A DNA stretch of 64,000 nt, taken from assembly GCA_963576475.1 (NCBI GenBank), contig OY754990.1, positions 16,318,206-16,382,205 on the forward strand, given 5' to 3'. The DNA comes from Molanna angustata (lineage: Eukaryota; Arthropoda; Insecta; Trichoptera; Molannidae). The notes below the pieces were generated by a model. It had not been told where the DNA came from. It saw only the letters and a program-made list of their open reading frames with translations, and did not search any database. The translations under genes and the position numbers were made by a program. This document shows positions 1 through 10,149 of this stretch, piece after piece (position 1 is the first letter of the stretch; each line of letters starts with the position of its first letter).

Positions 1-249
1 GTGATATATTTTTAATTAGTTATGTTTTTGTAAGCTGAAATGTTGAAAAAATCAGTTAAATAGTATGCAGAAACACAAAATAAACAAAAAATTGTATTCA
101 ACATTTAGAACAGCTAAAAACGAATATTCTTGTCGAAGATTTCAAGTATCTCAGGTGAGTAGTTATTGAGATATGACAATTTTAATTTTGTCCGAAAATT
201 GTGCCGCACTGAGGTGTTACATTGTTTAGCATACGCGTAGCACGGAAAA

Positions 250-493
250 GGTTAATAGGTATGTCTTGGTATTTTTCAGCACATATATTATGACTCCGCC
301 TCCACGCATATCTACTCTGTCACATCTGAATATAGAATAGTTTGATATATTTACAATAGAGTCAGGAATATCACCATTCAGCCATGATTCACTCAACAAA
401 ACAAACACTGGACGTACTCTTTCAATTTCAATCAACAACGAATCCAACTTTGCCGTAAGGGATGCTATATTCGTATAGAGTATGGGCAGGGTT
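250..493 (-). pseudogene. LINE ORF2 endonuclease N-terminal fragment
   Basis: Minus-strand reading gives the start of an exonuclease-endonuclease-phosphatase (APE-type) domain: YTNIASLTAKLDSLL, then VFVLLSESWLNGD, then RGGGVIIYV. In LINEs this domain nicks target DNA for target-primed reverse transcription. Only the first 75-80 residues remain; homology stops near 255 and the reading frame closes soon after. It lies directly downstream of the ORF1 relic at 507-1218, so both belong to one element. No reverse transcriptase follows. CR1/Jockey-type assignment rests on the ORF1 architecture next to it. Confidence 0.7.
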
Positions 494-506
494 ACAAACT
501 TATTCG

Positions 507-1218
507 CTATTGGTTTTTTTGTAACTTAGTAATTCGTGGACACCCCCGTATATATTTTATTGTTATGTCTACTTCACCACTATTTTGACGACTCTTCAAT
601 TCCTCCCTCAGTGCCTTGAGATGCTCCAGTTGAGCAGAAGTGAGATCACTCTTGATTCTACCAGGCTTCGGAAGCCGCTTCTTGTTCCTGAGAATCGTCA
701 TTGCTTGTTCCCTAGATTCCATTATCACTTTGAGGGGTCGCCATTTTTGTTCCCCTTGTTGGCGCTTTCCCAAACGGGACACCTTTATTCCCGTATTAGG
801 GACATTAGTCAACACTTTGATAATTTTTCCCCACTTCAATTTTATCATGTTGGATCCTATCCGCAGACTCCTGGGCACTAGATTCAGGAACATCATAAAT
901 GATGATGTTTCTAGATCGTATTTCCCACTCTACAAGTTCTTCAAGGACCTCTTGTTGAGAGCCTGTTTCTCTTGGTCCAGTTTTAAGTCTTTCAATATCC
1001 TGTTGCATCTCATTCAGTTTCTTGATGAGTAAGGGGACCTCAGAGAGCCCCTTTTGACAGTCCTGGCAAAATAATCTCAAGACCCTGGTATTCAAGGCCA
1101 AACATTTAATTTCCGTTGCTGTTAGTTTTAAGCACCTTGCACAGGTGTCCTTCTGGCAACTGTCACACTTGTAGTGAATATCATGGCTAGAATCCACACC
1201 ACACACAAACTGAGCCAT
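507..1218 (-). pseudogene. CR1/Jockey-type LINE ORF1, frameshifted
   Basis: ORF1 nucleic-acid-binding protein of a non-LTR retrotransposon. From the ATG at 1218 the N-terminus has a cysteine-rich, PHD/FYVE-like cluster (CDSCQKDTCARC, then CQDCQ), a short helical stretch (LLIKKLNEMQQDIERLK) and an FP-like segment (RNIIIYDVPES). Near 830 the frame is broken. The other frame carries on with WRPLKVIMESREQAMTILRN and a basic tail, ending at 507. One frameshift therefore separates two halves of a single ORF of about 235 codons. The ORF1 to endonuclease order is normal for the family. Confidence 0.75.
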
Positions 1219-1448
1219 TGTAAGATTATTACTAAGTATACACCACAGCCAAACTTTGAAGCACTATAAAATGCACAAAACCAATTATTTTTGAAATAAA
1301 TTTTGTGAAACGGGTGATAAGGAGCTTATTTTTAATATTTATACAACTTTTATCAAAAATTGGTTAGTATTTTCAGATTAATTTAGTTATAATTAGACAC
1401 ATTCACACTAAGACACAAGACTTGACAGATGTTATTGTTACAATTTCT

Positions 1449-1581
1449 GTATCGCGATATCATATGCTGGGTAATCCATATTATTTTTTGCAGAGTTTTG
1501 TATCACGATATCATATGTTATATAATCCATATTATTTTTTATAGGGTTTTGTATCGCGATATCACATAATATGTAATACAT
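1449..1581. repeat. 51-bp tandem repeat, about 2.6 copies
   Basis: Units begin at 1449, 1500 and 1551, each with GTATCRCGATATCAYAT followed by an AATCCATATTATTTTTT block. The third unit is partial. The spacing is exactly 51 bp. It may belong to the 5' region of the LINE at 250-1218, but nothing proves this. Confidence 0.8.
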
Positions 1582-1658
1582 GTGGGATTAGAATAGTGAA
1601 TAATTAATAAAACAAACGACTCGGAAACAAATCTATAATTAACTATAAAATAATACGT

Positions 1659-1769
1659 CTAATGGCGTCTGGGTCCAGCTCGTCTAGCTTGTCGACTGAC
1701 TCGCACTTCCTCTACCCGCTTCCGTGGCTCGAGCACTTCCGGCACTGTCACGCCGGCCCACTCTGATCC
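1659..1769 (-). other. Candidate terminal coding exon (minus)
   Basis: A GC-rich 111-bp island in very AT-rich DNA. On minus it follows a good acceptor (TTACTATACAG, ending at 1770) and is open from its first complete codon to a TAG at 1661-1659. The peptide is charged (EWAGVTVPEVLEPRKRVEE, then a run rich in Arg and Ala ending GPRRH). I do not recognise the family. It could be the last exon of a host gene or the 3' end of a spliced element ORF. Composition and the splice acceptor are the only evidence. Confidence 0.3.
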
Positions 1770-1799
1770 CTGTATAGTAAATATTATATTTTTTTTGTT

Positions 1800-2260
1800 A
1801 ACTCTTTATTTTGTTTTATTATTTAGTTTTTATTTTCCTAAGTATGTACCCAAATGTTTGTTTTTATAGTTCTTTTATTTTTTTTACATTATTATTATTT
1901 TTTATATTAACTTTTCTAAGTGTGTATATTATTGTTTGTATATTTTAATGATTTTTGTATTTCAATGTGTATACCTATGTACCTATATCTTTTATTTTAA
2001 ATTATATTTTTTTTCCACTTACTTAATATTATTTTTTTATATTTACTGTTTTTGTAAAAGTACCTTTTTTCCTTTTTAAGTGTGTTTATGATTGTATTTT
2101 TTTTCTTTTGTATTTCAATGTGTGTACTTAATTGTTGTTCATGTGTGTAAAAGGCAATTTGCCGTAAATAAAATAAAATAAAAAAAAAGCACAACTTTTT
2201 GAAACAACAATTGAACAAGAACAATTAAGAATTGTCATAATATTCAGTATGTATATTATG
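1800..2260. other. AT-rich stretch ending in a LINE-like tail
   Basis: Long T-rich runs with no convincing coding frame. At about 2150-2190 AAAGGCAATTTGCCGTAAAT leads into an AAAAT-type tail, which looks like the 3' end of a plus-strand LINE of the family described at 28310-28405. Nothing else is supported. Confidence 0.3.
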
Positions 2261-2269
2261 ACTACGATG

Positions 2270-2399
2270 CCAGAAGCATGCCTCGATATTTATTTTTTAA
2301 ATTGATAAACCGTTCCACTGCTATAAGAGGACGAGACAGGTCTTTCCAACATTTAGTTGCAGCATATTTGAAGCTACCTTCAAATACTGCCCCTATATA
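2270..2399 (-). pseudogene. LINE ORF2 C-terminal relic
   Basis: Minus translation contains GAVFEGSFKYAATKCWKDL and ERFINLKNKY, the extreme C-terminus seen in CR1/Jockey-type ORF2 proteins. It resembles the relic at 15965-16375 (AFEGSFRYDSSKYWNELP). Only about 40 codons survive, with no start or catalytic domain. It is 5'-truncated, as is usual for LINE insertions. Confidence 0.55.
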
Positions 2400-2404
2400 A
2401 ATAA

Positions 2405-2880
2405 ATAAATAAAGGATTCTTTATTTCTCTTATAACAAAACATTATAACTTCTAAAATAGATAATATAATATAAACAAGAGAAATCCCACCAGGCAACAC
2501 CTGTTTGTGTAAATTTTTTTTTTTTTAACATGTCTACGTAGGGTACACCAGCTATTAGGATTTGGGTCCATTTTACTCTTCCGAAGAAGCACACTACGTA
2601 GCGTTGGGAGGGGTTTGCAATCTAGAAAAGAGTTTATTAATTCGGATTTTAAAACGACCCAGGTTGTACGAAGGTGGAAACACAGAATTCGGAAGATCGT
2701 TCCACAGTCGGGCTGCTGTATTAATAAAGGAGTTCGAGAAGCGACTTGTTCGTATATGTTGAAGGTCCACTGTGAATGGGTGCTGCGATTGAGTAAAGCG
2801 AGTGACTCTGTTGCGAGTGGGTGGAGGAGGGGCCAAAGATGCAAGTTCTTCTGAGCAATTCCCGTGGTAGCATCTATAGA
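2405..2880 (-). pseudogene. LINE ORF2 C-terminus plus 3' UTR (5'-truncated)
   Basis: Minus frame from about 2880 to a stop at 2594 reads YRCYHGNCSEELASL, PPPPTRNRV, then NTAARLWNDLPNSVFPPSYN and a basic helix. This is the conserved C-terminal tail of CR1/Jockey-type reverse transcriptase ORFs, found after the RT domain. An AT-rich 3' UTR runs to a TTTATTTATTTATT tract (AAAT tail on minus) at about 2400-2415. All upstream RT and endonuclease sequence is missing. Overlapping longer frames here are shadows. Confidence 0.7.
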
Positions 2881-2884
2881 ATAA

Positions 2885-3735
2885 ACTTACATTATGTATT
2901 ACAAAATGATAAATAATGAGATATATTACAGTGTATAGTTAATTAATTTTTAATAAAACATAAAATAAACAATACCAGAAATTAAACATAAACATTAAAA
3001 ATAAAAAATATACTCTTTAAAATGTTGTATGTTTATGCAGGTACATAATATCCACAAAAAACACCCACCACACCACACTTTCTATCCACATAAACACAAA
3101 TTAACGTCTTTTTCCCTTTATCCCTCTTCCTTTCTCTTCTCATATCCTCCATCCAATAAACATAGTGTATCTATCTGATGTATTTTTTTATTATTATTTT
3201 TACATATATTATTTTTTGGTTTTTATATTTATTTTGTATTTTAAATTTGATTTTTTTTTCTATTTGTATTCTTATGTTCCTGTAACTGACTGTATTTACC
3301 ATGGTGGTTGACTGGTAGAGATTACCTGCGGGCAATAAGTCCTCCACGTTTTTTAACTCAATAAAAGTCTTTTATTATTAACAAGTCGCGCGGTTTAACT
3401 AAATGTTAGCCGATACCAATTCTATAACTGTGGTTCGTTTCTTTGATGCCTTTATACATTTTAATATACCTACTCACTATGTTGATATTTACATATTAAA
3501 AAAATGCAACAGAATAAAAAATGTAAAACAAAAATAAAAAATACTAAAAGATACAAAAAGGTTTTTAAACAATCAAAAGGAAGCTTAAATTATTATTTAA
3601 TCAACATGATTATTTGTTTCAAACTTTCAAGTAAAGCACCAGATTAGAATTATTGTGCTTTAACTCCTCTATTATAATTGTTTTTGAGTCTCCTGTAAAG
3701 GCGTAATTTCAAATACAATCATTCATACGCCATAT
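2885..3735. other. No gene seen; possible LINE 3' tail at 3300-3385
   Basis: AT-rich, stop-rich DNA. ACCTGCGGGCAATAAGTCCTCC at about 3325-3347, followed by an AATAAAAG-rich end, resembles the GCAATAAG 3' UTR signature of the LINE at 28310-28405 (plus). No other supported structure. Confidence 0.3.
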
Positions 3736-3990
3736 TCCACAGTGTGGGGTATTCAGTTACAGATGTGCATAAGCTTATAAAAGAAAACAAGACACATGTG
3801 TGTATTCCCAAACACCAAGTGTCGTCCCACAGGACACCCGGAAACGATGATGATAGAAAAAAGTGTAAGTACTATTCTAAGCCCGGTGGCTCACTGCAAA
3901 TCAAAAAGACAACAGGAAGAATAACATTTCACATAGTTCAGCAGAGTTTTACTACCAATTCTGAATGTAGGTTTTTTAGTTGATGACGTG
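3736..3990. repeat. Diverged repeat shared with 23045-23130
   Basis: The run CAGTGTGGGGTATTCAG, then AAAAGAAAACAAGACACATG, then GTGTATTCCCAAACACCA matches in the same order a block at 23045-23130 (CAATGTGGGG, AAAAAGAAACCCAACACATG, CGTGTATACCCACACACCA). Both are degraded copies of an unnamed dispersed repeat. The small open frame across it is not credible as a gene. Confidence 0.45.
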
Positions 3991-4074
3991 TCAGCAAATT
4001 CTCATTCATCAAGCACAAAATTTTATATCATTTTGACGAGGTAATGCAAAAACTTTGTTACCTATAGTATTATT

Positions 4075-4165
4075 TATTTTATTTTTGTACATAATATAAA
4101 CAAATATAATTGTACACTGGCGGGCTTATTGCCATTAGGCAATTATATATTTATCTTGTAAATTT
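4075..4165 (-). mobile_element. LINE 3' end (GGCAATAAG family), minus
   Basis: TGTACACTGGCGGGCTTATT followed by GCCATTAGGCAATTAT is the reverse complement of the 3' UTR end of the plus-strand LINE at 28310-28405 (ATTGCCATTAGGCAATAAGC then CCGCCAGTGTAC). Only the 3' terminus is present. The rest of 3990-4730 is AT-rich with no gene seen. Confidence 0.5.
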
Positions 4166-4734
4166 ATGTAATTTTGTTAAACAAAAAAAAATGCATAAAA
4201 AAGTTAAACAAACATATTTTAAATAAAAAAAATAATGAACAAAAATATTTTTTTGTTATACAAAAAAAATAAAGCAAGGTAAAAAAGAAATATTAAAATT
4301 AGAATGTGAAAATGTAAACTAGACAAAAATAAATAAATATTTTTTTTAATAAATTTCTCCTCTCGCTGAGAATTGATCTCAGGATACTTCCAAAGATGTT
4401 GAACAACTTAGTATGCCAATGCGGTCGATATATATCAGTAAATGGTTGATACAATATTCTGAGTGTGTAATATTGAAATATTACATTTAACTTAAAATAT
4501 TCCTGCTTTTAAATTCTATTTTACAATAGTATTATTTTTTTCTTAAAGTCATTCCAATCCCCTTCTTCTTTTTTCTTTCTATTGCCATATCATACAAAAA
4601 CGAATTGATACAATATTTCTTGATAACCAGTACCAACGGAATTTATTACCTCATTAGGTCAGTTAAGGCTATACTAACAATAATATTTATCATACATATA
4701 TATTTTCAATCAAATAACTCTATACACTTGTCTT

Positions 4735-5958
4735 TTAGTTGGCCATAAATGGTTCTTGCTTTAACTCAATACAGGTAGATGGGGAATCTCGATCTATTTT
4801 ACAAATGTTTTTTTCACCATAGTGAATTTGTATATGTCTCTTTAATATTTTTTTTTCATAACAGGTTTTACCACATATGTCACAATCAAATGTTTTTTTA
4901 ATGGAGTGAGTTTGTTTATGATTTTTCATTGATCTATGCCATTTAAAACTCATACCGCAGACTAGGCATTTATATGGCTTTTCATCAGAGTGTTTTCGTT
5001 TATGTACTTTCAATGCTGATTTCTCGAAGAAAGCTTTACTACAAATGTCGCATTCATATGGCTTCTCACCAAAGTGAATTCGTTGTAAATGTTTTTTCAA
5101 CGTACTATTTTCTGAGTAAGTTTTACCACAGATGTTGCATTTGCTTTGTTTTTTAAATCGTTGAATTTGTTTTGTTTTTTTACCAGAGTGAATTTGTTTA
5201 TGTCTCATTAGATGATAATTTTCAGAGAAAAGATGACCACAAATATCGCATTCAAATGGTTTCACTTCTGAGTGAATTCGTTTATGTTTTCTCATTGTGC
5301 CATTTTCAGTAAAACTTTTACCACATATGTCACATTTAAACAGTTTCTCTCCAGAATGAATCCGTTTATGTCTCTTCAATGTACCATTTTCAAAGTATGT
5401 TTTACCACAGATATTGCATTTAAACGGTTTCTCGCCTGAGTGTATATCTTTATGTTTCTTCATGGAATCTTTTCTAAAATATGTTTTACCACAGATATCG
5501 CAACTAAATGGTTTTTCACCCGAGTGAATTTGTTGATGAAGGATCAAACTAATATTTTGTACAAACTCCTTACCACAAATATCACATTTAAATAGTTCAT
5601 CATCATTGTGAATTCGTTTATGAATCTTCATATATTGTTGAGAAAATTTTTTACCACAGATGTCACATTCAAATGTTTTTTTAACAGATATATTTCGTTT
5701 TTTCGTTCTAATCACACTACCATCAGATGTTGGGCAGTAAGCACTGGTTTCAATTATGTAATTATCTATTTTATTAGAAAATAGACTCTTTTCAATGCAT
5801 GAATTTTGTTTATTTATGCATTTTTCTTCTTTTTTTATTTCAGGAAACAAAATATCCACTGTATACTCCGGAACCATATGAAATAATTCTATTCCTTTAT
5901 TTACAGGTTCTTCTTTATTCAAACTTTTCTCCATTTTCACAACCATCTTGGCTTCCAT
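4735..5958 (-). CDS. C2H2 zinc-finger protein, 10 fingers
   Basis: Probable nuclear DNA-binding protein. The ATG at 5958 is preferred: a T-rich tract ending TTTTTTTAG sits one base before it, so the 17 codons upstream are probably intron. The protein is then 407 residues. An acidic/lysine-rich N-terminus of about 110 residues has no ZAD or KRAB motif I can see. Ten C2H2 units with mostly HSGEKPF/Y linkers follow, for example CDICGKKFSQQYMKIHKRIH and [21 protein letters not shown]. The first finger is one residue short between its Cys and His pairs. One inter-finger linker is expanded (KKTKQIQRFKKQ). The frame is intact with no internal stop. Upstream exons are not identified. DNA target unknown. 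Confidence 0.85.
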   Translation of the reverse strand: MEAKMVVKMEKSLNKEEPVNKGIELFHMVPEYTVDILFPEIKKEEKCINKQNSCIEKSLFSNKIDNYIIETSAYCPTSDGSVIRTKKRNISVKKTFECDICGKKFSQQYMKIHKRIHNDDELFKCDICGKEFVQNISLILHQQIHSGEKPFSCDICGKTYFRKDSMKKHKDIHSGEKPFKCNICGKTYFENGTLKRHKRIHSGEKLFKCDICGKSFTENGTMRKHKRIHSEVKPFECDICGHLFSENYHLMRHKQIHSGKKTKQIQRFKKQSKCNICGKTYSENSTLKKHLQRIHFGEKPYECDICSKAFFEKSALKVHKRKHSDEKPYKCLVCGMSFKWHRSMKNHKQTHSIKKTFDCDICGKTCYEKKILKRHIQIHYGEKNICKIDRDSPSTCIELKQEPFMAN

Positions 5959-5959
5959 A

Positions 5960-6475
5960 CTAAAAAAATACAAATTAATATACAACACTGGACTTTTTAC
6001 AATCTCCAAATCTATTTCTATTCATAAATTACAAGTCTGGTTTCATGATAAACCACTTTCTCATAGGCTGAACATGATCTGGAACAAACTGATGAATACA
6101 TAGGATGTGCATTGTTCTTCTTCTACCTTCACCCCCCGTTCTGCCTGTGGGGACTAATAACAGCCCTTACTAATAACAGTAAGAACGCGTGAATAACACA
6201 AGTCTGGAGAATAGATATTTCAACAGGCGTATGCCGTCCATTTATGTTGCCATCCTGAATGAGAAAATAATTTAAGATGGACAGAATACATAGAAAATGT
6301 AACTAAAAAAACCGACAACTTACGTACATATTCAGAAATATTCAAGATATTTTTGATCATTTGCCCACAGACGACATTTGCCCAAAGATATATTCATTTC
6401 CTAGGCCCAAGAATATTTTTATTTTATTTTATTTTATGTAGCTTCTCGGGCAACCAACAGGTGCTATGTCAAATA
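5960..6475. other. No gene seen; upstream of the zinc-finger exon
   Basis: Probable intron or promoter side of the zinc-finger gene (minus). Contains a moderately GC-rich patch at 6120-6260 without a credible frame. A first exon could lie here, but I cannot place it. Confidence 0.3.
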
Positions 6476-6529
6476 ATTATTTAACACGTACCCAATAACA
6501 AGTTGCCACATTTTGAAGACCTACGATAT

Positions 6530-6665
6530 TTATCGTTTCACAGATCCAGACTGAAAACACAATTTTAAAAACTGTGTCTCCACCAGGAATCGAACCCGGG
6601 ACCTTTGGATCAGCAGTCAGATAACCAACCCACTGAGCCACGAAGGCTGTTTTGTTATTTTTATA
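6530..6665 (-). mobile_element. tRNA-headed SINE (minus)
   Basis: On minus the sequence carries RNA polymerase III internal promoter elements: A-box GTGGCTCAGTGGGTTGG (about 6625-6645) and B-box GGGTTCGATTCC (about 6587-6600), spaced as in a tRNA. The 3' part of the clover-leaf no longer pairs cleanly, and the sequence runs on past the tRNA head into an AT-rich body. This points to a tRNA-derived SINE rather than a functional tRNA. The open frame over it is accidental. Confidence 0.6.
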
Positions 6666-6679
6666 GGCCGTCATCGTCC

Positions 6680-7690
6680 ACAGCGCTCCATTCCTCTTTC
6701 TGTCATAAACCCCATCCCCACATTCTTACAATAAGTTTTTTTTATTTAATTACCAATTTATTCAAAATAAATCATTTATATGGCAAAACGACGTTTGCCG
6801 GGTCAGCTAGAGTATTATAAAATAGTAAAAAAACATACGCTAATAATGCTGTCTATGATTTTTTCCCTGATTATAAAATGATAAACATATTAAATTAAAA
6901 AAAATATATGGACTGTCTGCACTTTTGCGTAGGTACTAATTATGATATTGCCCATCATTACCGGTGACAACATTTAATAAAACTTTTCCCATGCCTAGAT
7001 GCTGTCAAATAGCAGAGGCAACGCAAAGAATTAAATGTTTTTTTTCTTTTAACGTTGGCATGACTTTGGTGATTCTCTTCATACTTCATACATTTTGCCG
7101 ATTATTTTTATTTGTATGGAGTTGTGTTTCTTATCCGTAGGTATTATAATACTTTTTGATTGCCTTATGCTAAGAATTAATATGTAAATGTAATAAAAAA
7201 ATATTGTATTCTTTGTGAGCAGAAATGCAGAATGCGATTTTACGCATTCATCCAAATCATATTATAATACTAAATTGAATGTACTTACTCCTGTTGACTG
7301 ACAATACGCTTGATTTTAAAACAATGCTTGTTTACAATATGCTTATTTGCATAATCCTACAATTTCTAAATAGTTAGCAAATACGTGGCATTTAGTGAGT
7401 CACATAGAAAAGAAATATATTGTGACTTATTAGTACGCGCAAAGAAGTTTTTCTTGGCAGTTTTTCGGCAAACATGATTTGTATGGAAAAGCCACGTGAC
7501 TGCAGTCTTCTAATGGCGGCAAGGCAAATTTTCATACAAAAATACTAATTTTATAATCAAAATTACCGGTTATTTTGTGGTCGAACTGAATGAATTTTAA
7601 TTGATTTTGAAAGTTTCAAGTTAATATTAAATAATAAATGTATTTTTTTTTGCATAACCTATATTATTCATATCCTACGCATTGTTTATA
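6680..7690. other. No gene seen
   Basis: AT-rich DNA with many stops in all frames. No splice-bounded frame, terminal inverted repeat or element coding signature was recognised. Confidence 0.4.
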
Positions 7691-7699
7691 AAGTCATCT

Positions 7700-7930
7700 A
7701 TTTGAGATTCATATTCTTTTTACCTTCATAGAATAATCTACTATTACTAAAAACTAGTTGCATGTAACACATGAGATCCAACTGTCGATAGCGATATATG
7801 TAAGAATAAGTACCAAACTATAAACCCATAAATACAAATTATTTAATATTTTAAGATATTTGGTTTTCAGTACAACATATGTACCTAGGTATGTATGTCA
7901 AGATAGGATAGTATGGAGGTCAGTCCTTTG
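7700..7930. repeat. Dispersed repeat; unoccupied copy of the Gypsy target
   Basis: AACTAGTTGCATGTAACACA, GATCCAACTGTCGATAGCGA and AAGAATAAGTACCAAACTAT at 7752-7830 match, in inverse orientation, the two flanks of the Mag-like element (22913-22970 and 18600-18711). Here they are continuous, so this copy shows the target without the insertion. The right part (GTATGTATGTCAAGATAGGA) also recurs inverted at about 23490-23515. Confidence 0.75.
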
Positions 7931-7970
7931 ATCCTAGATTAGTATCCGAGATTAGTATCAAACTATTAAT

Positions 7971-8895
7971 TTATTCTTCTTCTTAGATATTGTGTGTAGG
8001 CTACTGCCATACAAATTGTATGAAGCATTGTCGTCACTAAATTCAATTTTTATAAAAATTGTTAAAAAAATTTGAGATGTACTAATACAAAGTTAATATT
8101 TTTTATAGAAAATTAAATTATCTAGTTGGGGTGTTTCGGCTTTTTTCGATAATTGTATAAGTTTTGGAAATATAAGCAGTTAAACTCATAAATTTATCAT
8201 AAAAAAAATATTTTTCTTAATAAAAAATGTTTGAGAAACCCTGGAATTTTTTTGAAAAAATCAATTTGAGATTTTTTATTTTTCTATGTTTGTACCAATT
8301 TTCAGCGTTCTAGCTTTTATGGTTTCTGAGATATATGGAAAAATAAAGTAAAAATTCAAAACTTGATAACCCCTGATTGAAACAAAAATTCACAATTCTG
8401 AGTATAAACATTTTGTAGGCCTATAACTGTTTATTCTTCTTCTTAGATATTGTGTGTAGGCTACTGCCATACAAATTGTATGAAGCATTGTCGTCACTAA
8501 ATTAAATTTTTATAAAAATTGTTAAAAAAATTTGAGATGTACTAATACAATGTTAATATTTTTTTTATAGAAAATTAAATTATCTAGTTGGGGTGTTTCG
8601 GCTTTTTTCGATATTTTAAAAAAAAATGGAAATATAGGCAGTTAAACTCATAAATTTATCATAAAAAAAAATTTCTTTATAAAAATTGTTTAAGAAACCC
8701 TGGAATTTACTTGAAAACATAAATTTAAGATTTTGTATTTGTCTATGTTTACACCGATTTTCAGCGTTTTAGCTTTTATGGTTTCTGAGATATATGGAAA
8801 AATAAAGTAAAAATTCAAAACTTGATAACCCCTGATTGAAACAAAAATTCACAATTCTGAGTATAAACATTTTGTAGGCCTATAACTGTTTATAT
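7971..8895. repeat. 460-bp tandem duplication
   Basis: TTATTCTTCTTCTTAGATAT begins a block at 7971 and again at 8431. Both blocks run through TCTAGTTGGGGTGTTTCGGC to TTTTGTAGGCCTATAACTG. The copies are head-to-tail and differ by scattered substitutions and homopolymer-length changes. No coding frame is conserved between them. Confidence 0.85.
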
Positions 8896-8899
8896 ATTT

Positions 8900-9760
8900 T
8901 GAAATTTTGGGATCTGTAAATTGAGCGGATCAATATTTATAAGGGACACACACAGACACACAAAACTTACATAAAATGTTCTACTCCGAATTCTGAGTAA
9001 ATCCATATACTGGAATATATATGCTGCGAGGCCTCTAGTTGGTGTTATTAGCATGCAAAAAGTCCACTACGCCATACAAAATGTTTTTTTGTAGACGCAC
9101 ATCTTGGCTTAATAATGTCGATTCATTCAGATAATTGAATTCTCATGAACGAATCGACAGTTGGATAATTGCTAAATGTACATCATATTTTGATTTCAGT
9201 GGATGACTTGCAAAGTCAAATATTGTTGGAATAGCTACTTTGGACAATTTATTTTTCCCAAACTGATTTTTTCGTAGCAAAAAGCTTATAAATATAAATT
9301 ATTACTAGGCTTTATTTGTAATAGGCTCATTAACGATGAATAGTTTGTTTTTCTTTTGAACGCAATGATCGATTTAACTTTCCTTTGAAGACCCTTCAGA
9401 AATCTCAAATAAAATTAATTTTTAATACAATTTTAATTTACGTTCATAAAACGCCAAGAAAATCAAATGGCAATATCTATTCATGGTTAAGTTACTATAT
9501 AAAATGCACGAACGAGGTTATGTTACTATATAATATGCACGAACGAAAATCTTATGCTATGGTGCACCGGCTTAGAATAGTGCTTCCACACTTTTTTTTA
9601 AAATGAATATGTCTTTGTTAAACAAGGACATATACACCTTCCTACGTTCCCTAAAATAAGCATCGATTTTTTCTATGAAGCGTGCTTTTCGCGCCATCTA
9701 TCTAATGAGCTGCTAAAGTTTTACTTGTTATTATTTACATAAGTGGTAAAGTGTTTCATC
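8900..9760. other. No gene; short repeat at 9605-9665
   Basis: AT-rich. GAATATGTCTTTGTTAAACA with CCTTCCTACGTTCCCTAAA recurs at 23679-23732, just outside the SINE there, so this is part of a dispersed repeat. A 20-bp motif (TATATAAAATGCACGAACGA-like) is repeated twice at 9494-9546. Confidence 0.4.
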
Positions 9761-9915
9761 GCAGTCCTGGTTGGAGAGTAGTTTGGTAAGATCTTTCCAG
9801 TTATATATCATTTTTGCCATGCCTGTATGTGTAAGTCTTTTCAGGCACATCACAGCCGATTATGCTTTCATTTCAGAGACAGCGTTTAATGTTTATTTTT
9901 GTATTTTACTTTTCA

Positions 9916-10020
9916 GCAGGAGCTTGATGAGACCTCTCGTCTACCACGAGGGAACATCATGCCAAGGTGTGGGGAAGAAAAGGAGAAACAAATGATGGCG
10001 ACACTTAAAAATTGTTTTAG
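9916..10020 (+). other. Possible exon behind a splice acceptor
   Basis: TTTTTGTATTTTACTTTTCAG precedes an open stretch reading QELDETSRLPRGNIMPRCGE then EKEKQMMATLKN before a stop. The acceptor is good and the peptide is hydrophilic, but no family is recognised and no partner exon is found. It adjoins the GC-rich block at 10150-10960. Confidence 0.2.
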
Positions 10021-10149
10021 TACGGCGCTTTTTTTATTTATAATATTCACAAATGGTCCATGGCAAAAAAAAATATTAAATAAAAACAACAGACAACAAA
10101 TAAAACAGAAACACGTGGCATCTACCAAAACGAACTCAAACACACGCGA

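Noticed and set aside
3744..3983. 79-codon plus frame
   Set aside because: It lies in a diverged dispersed repeat; the related copy at 23045-23130 does not preserve the frame.
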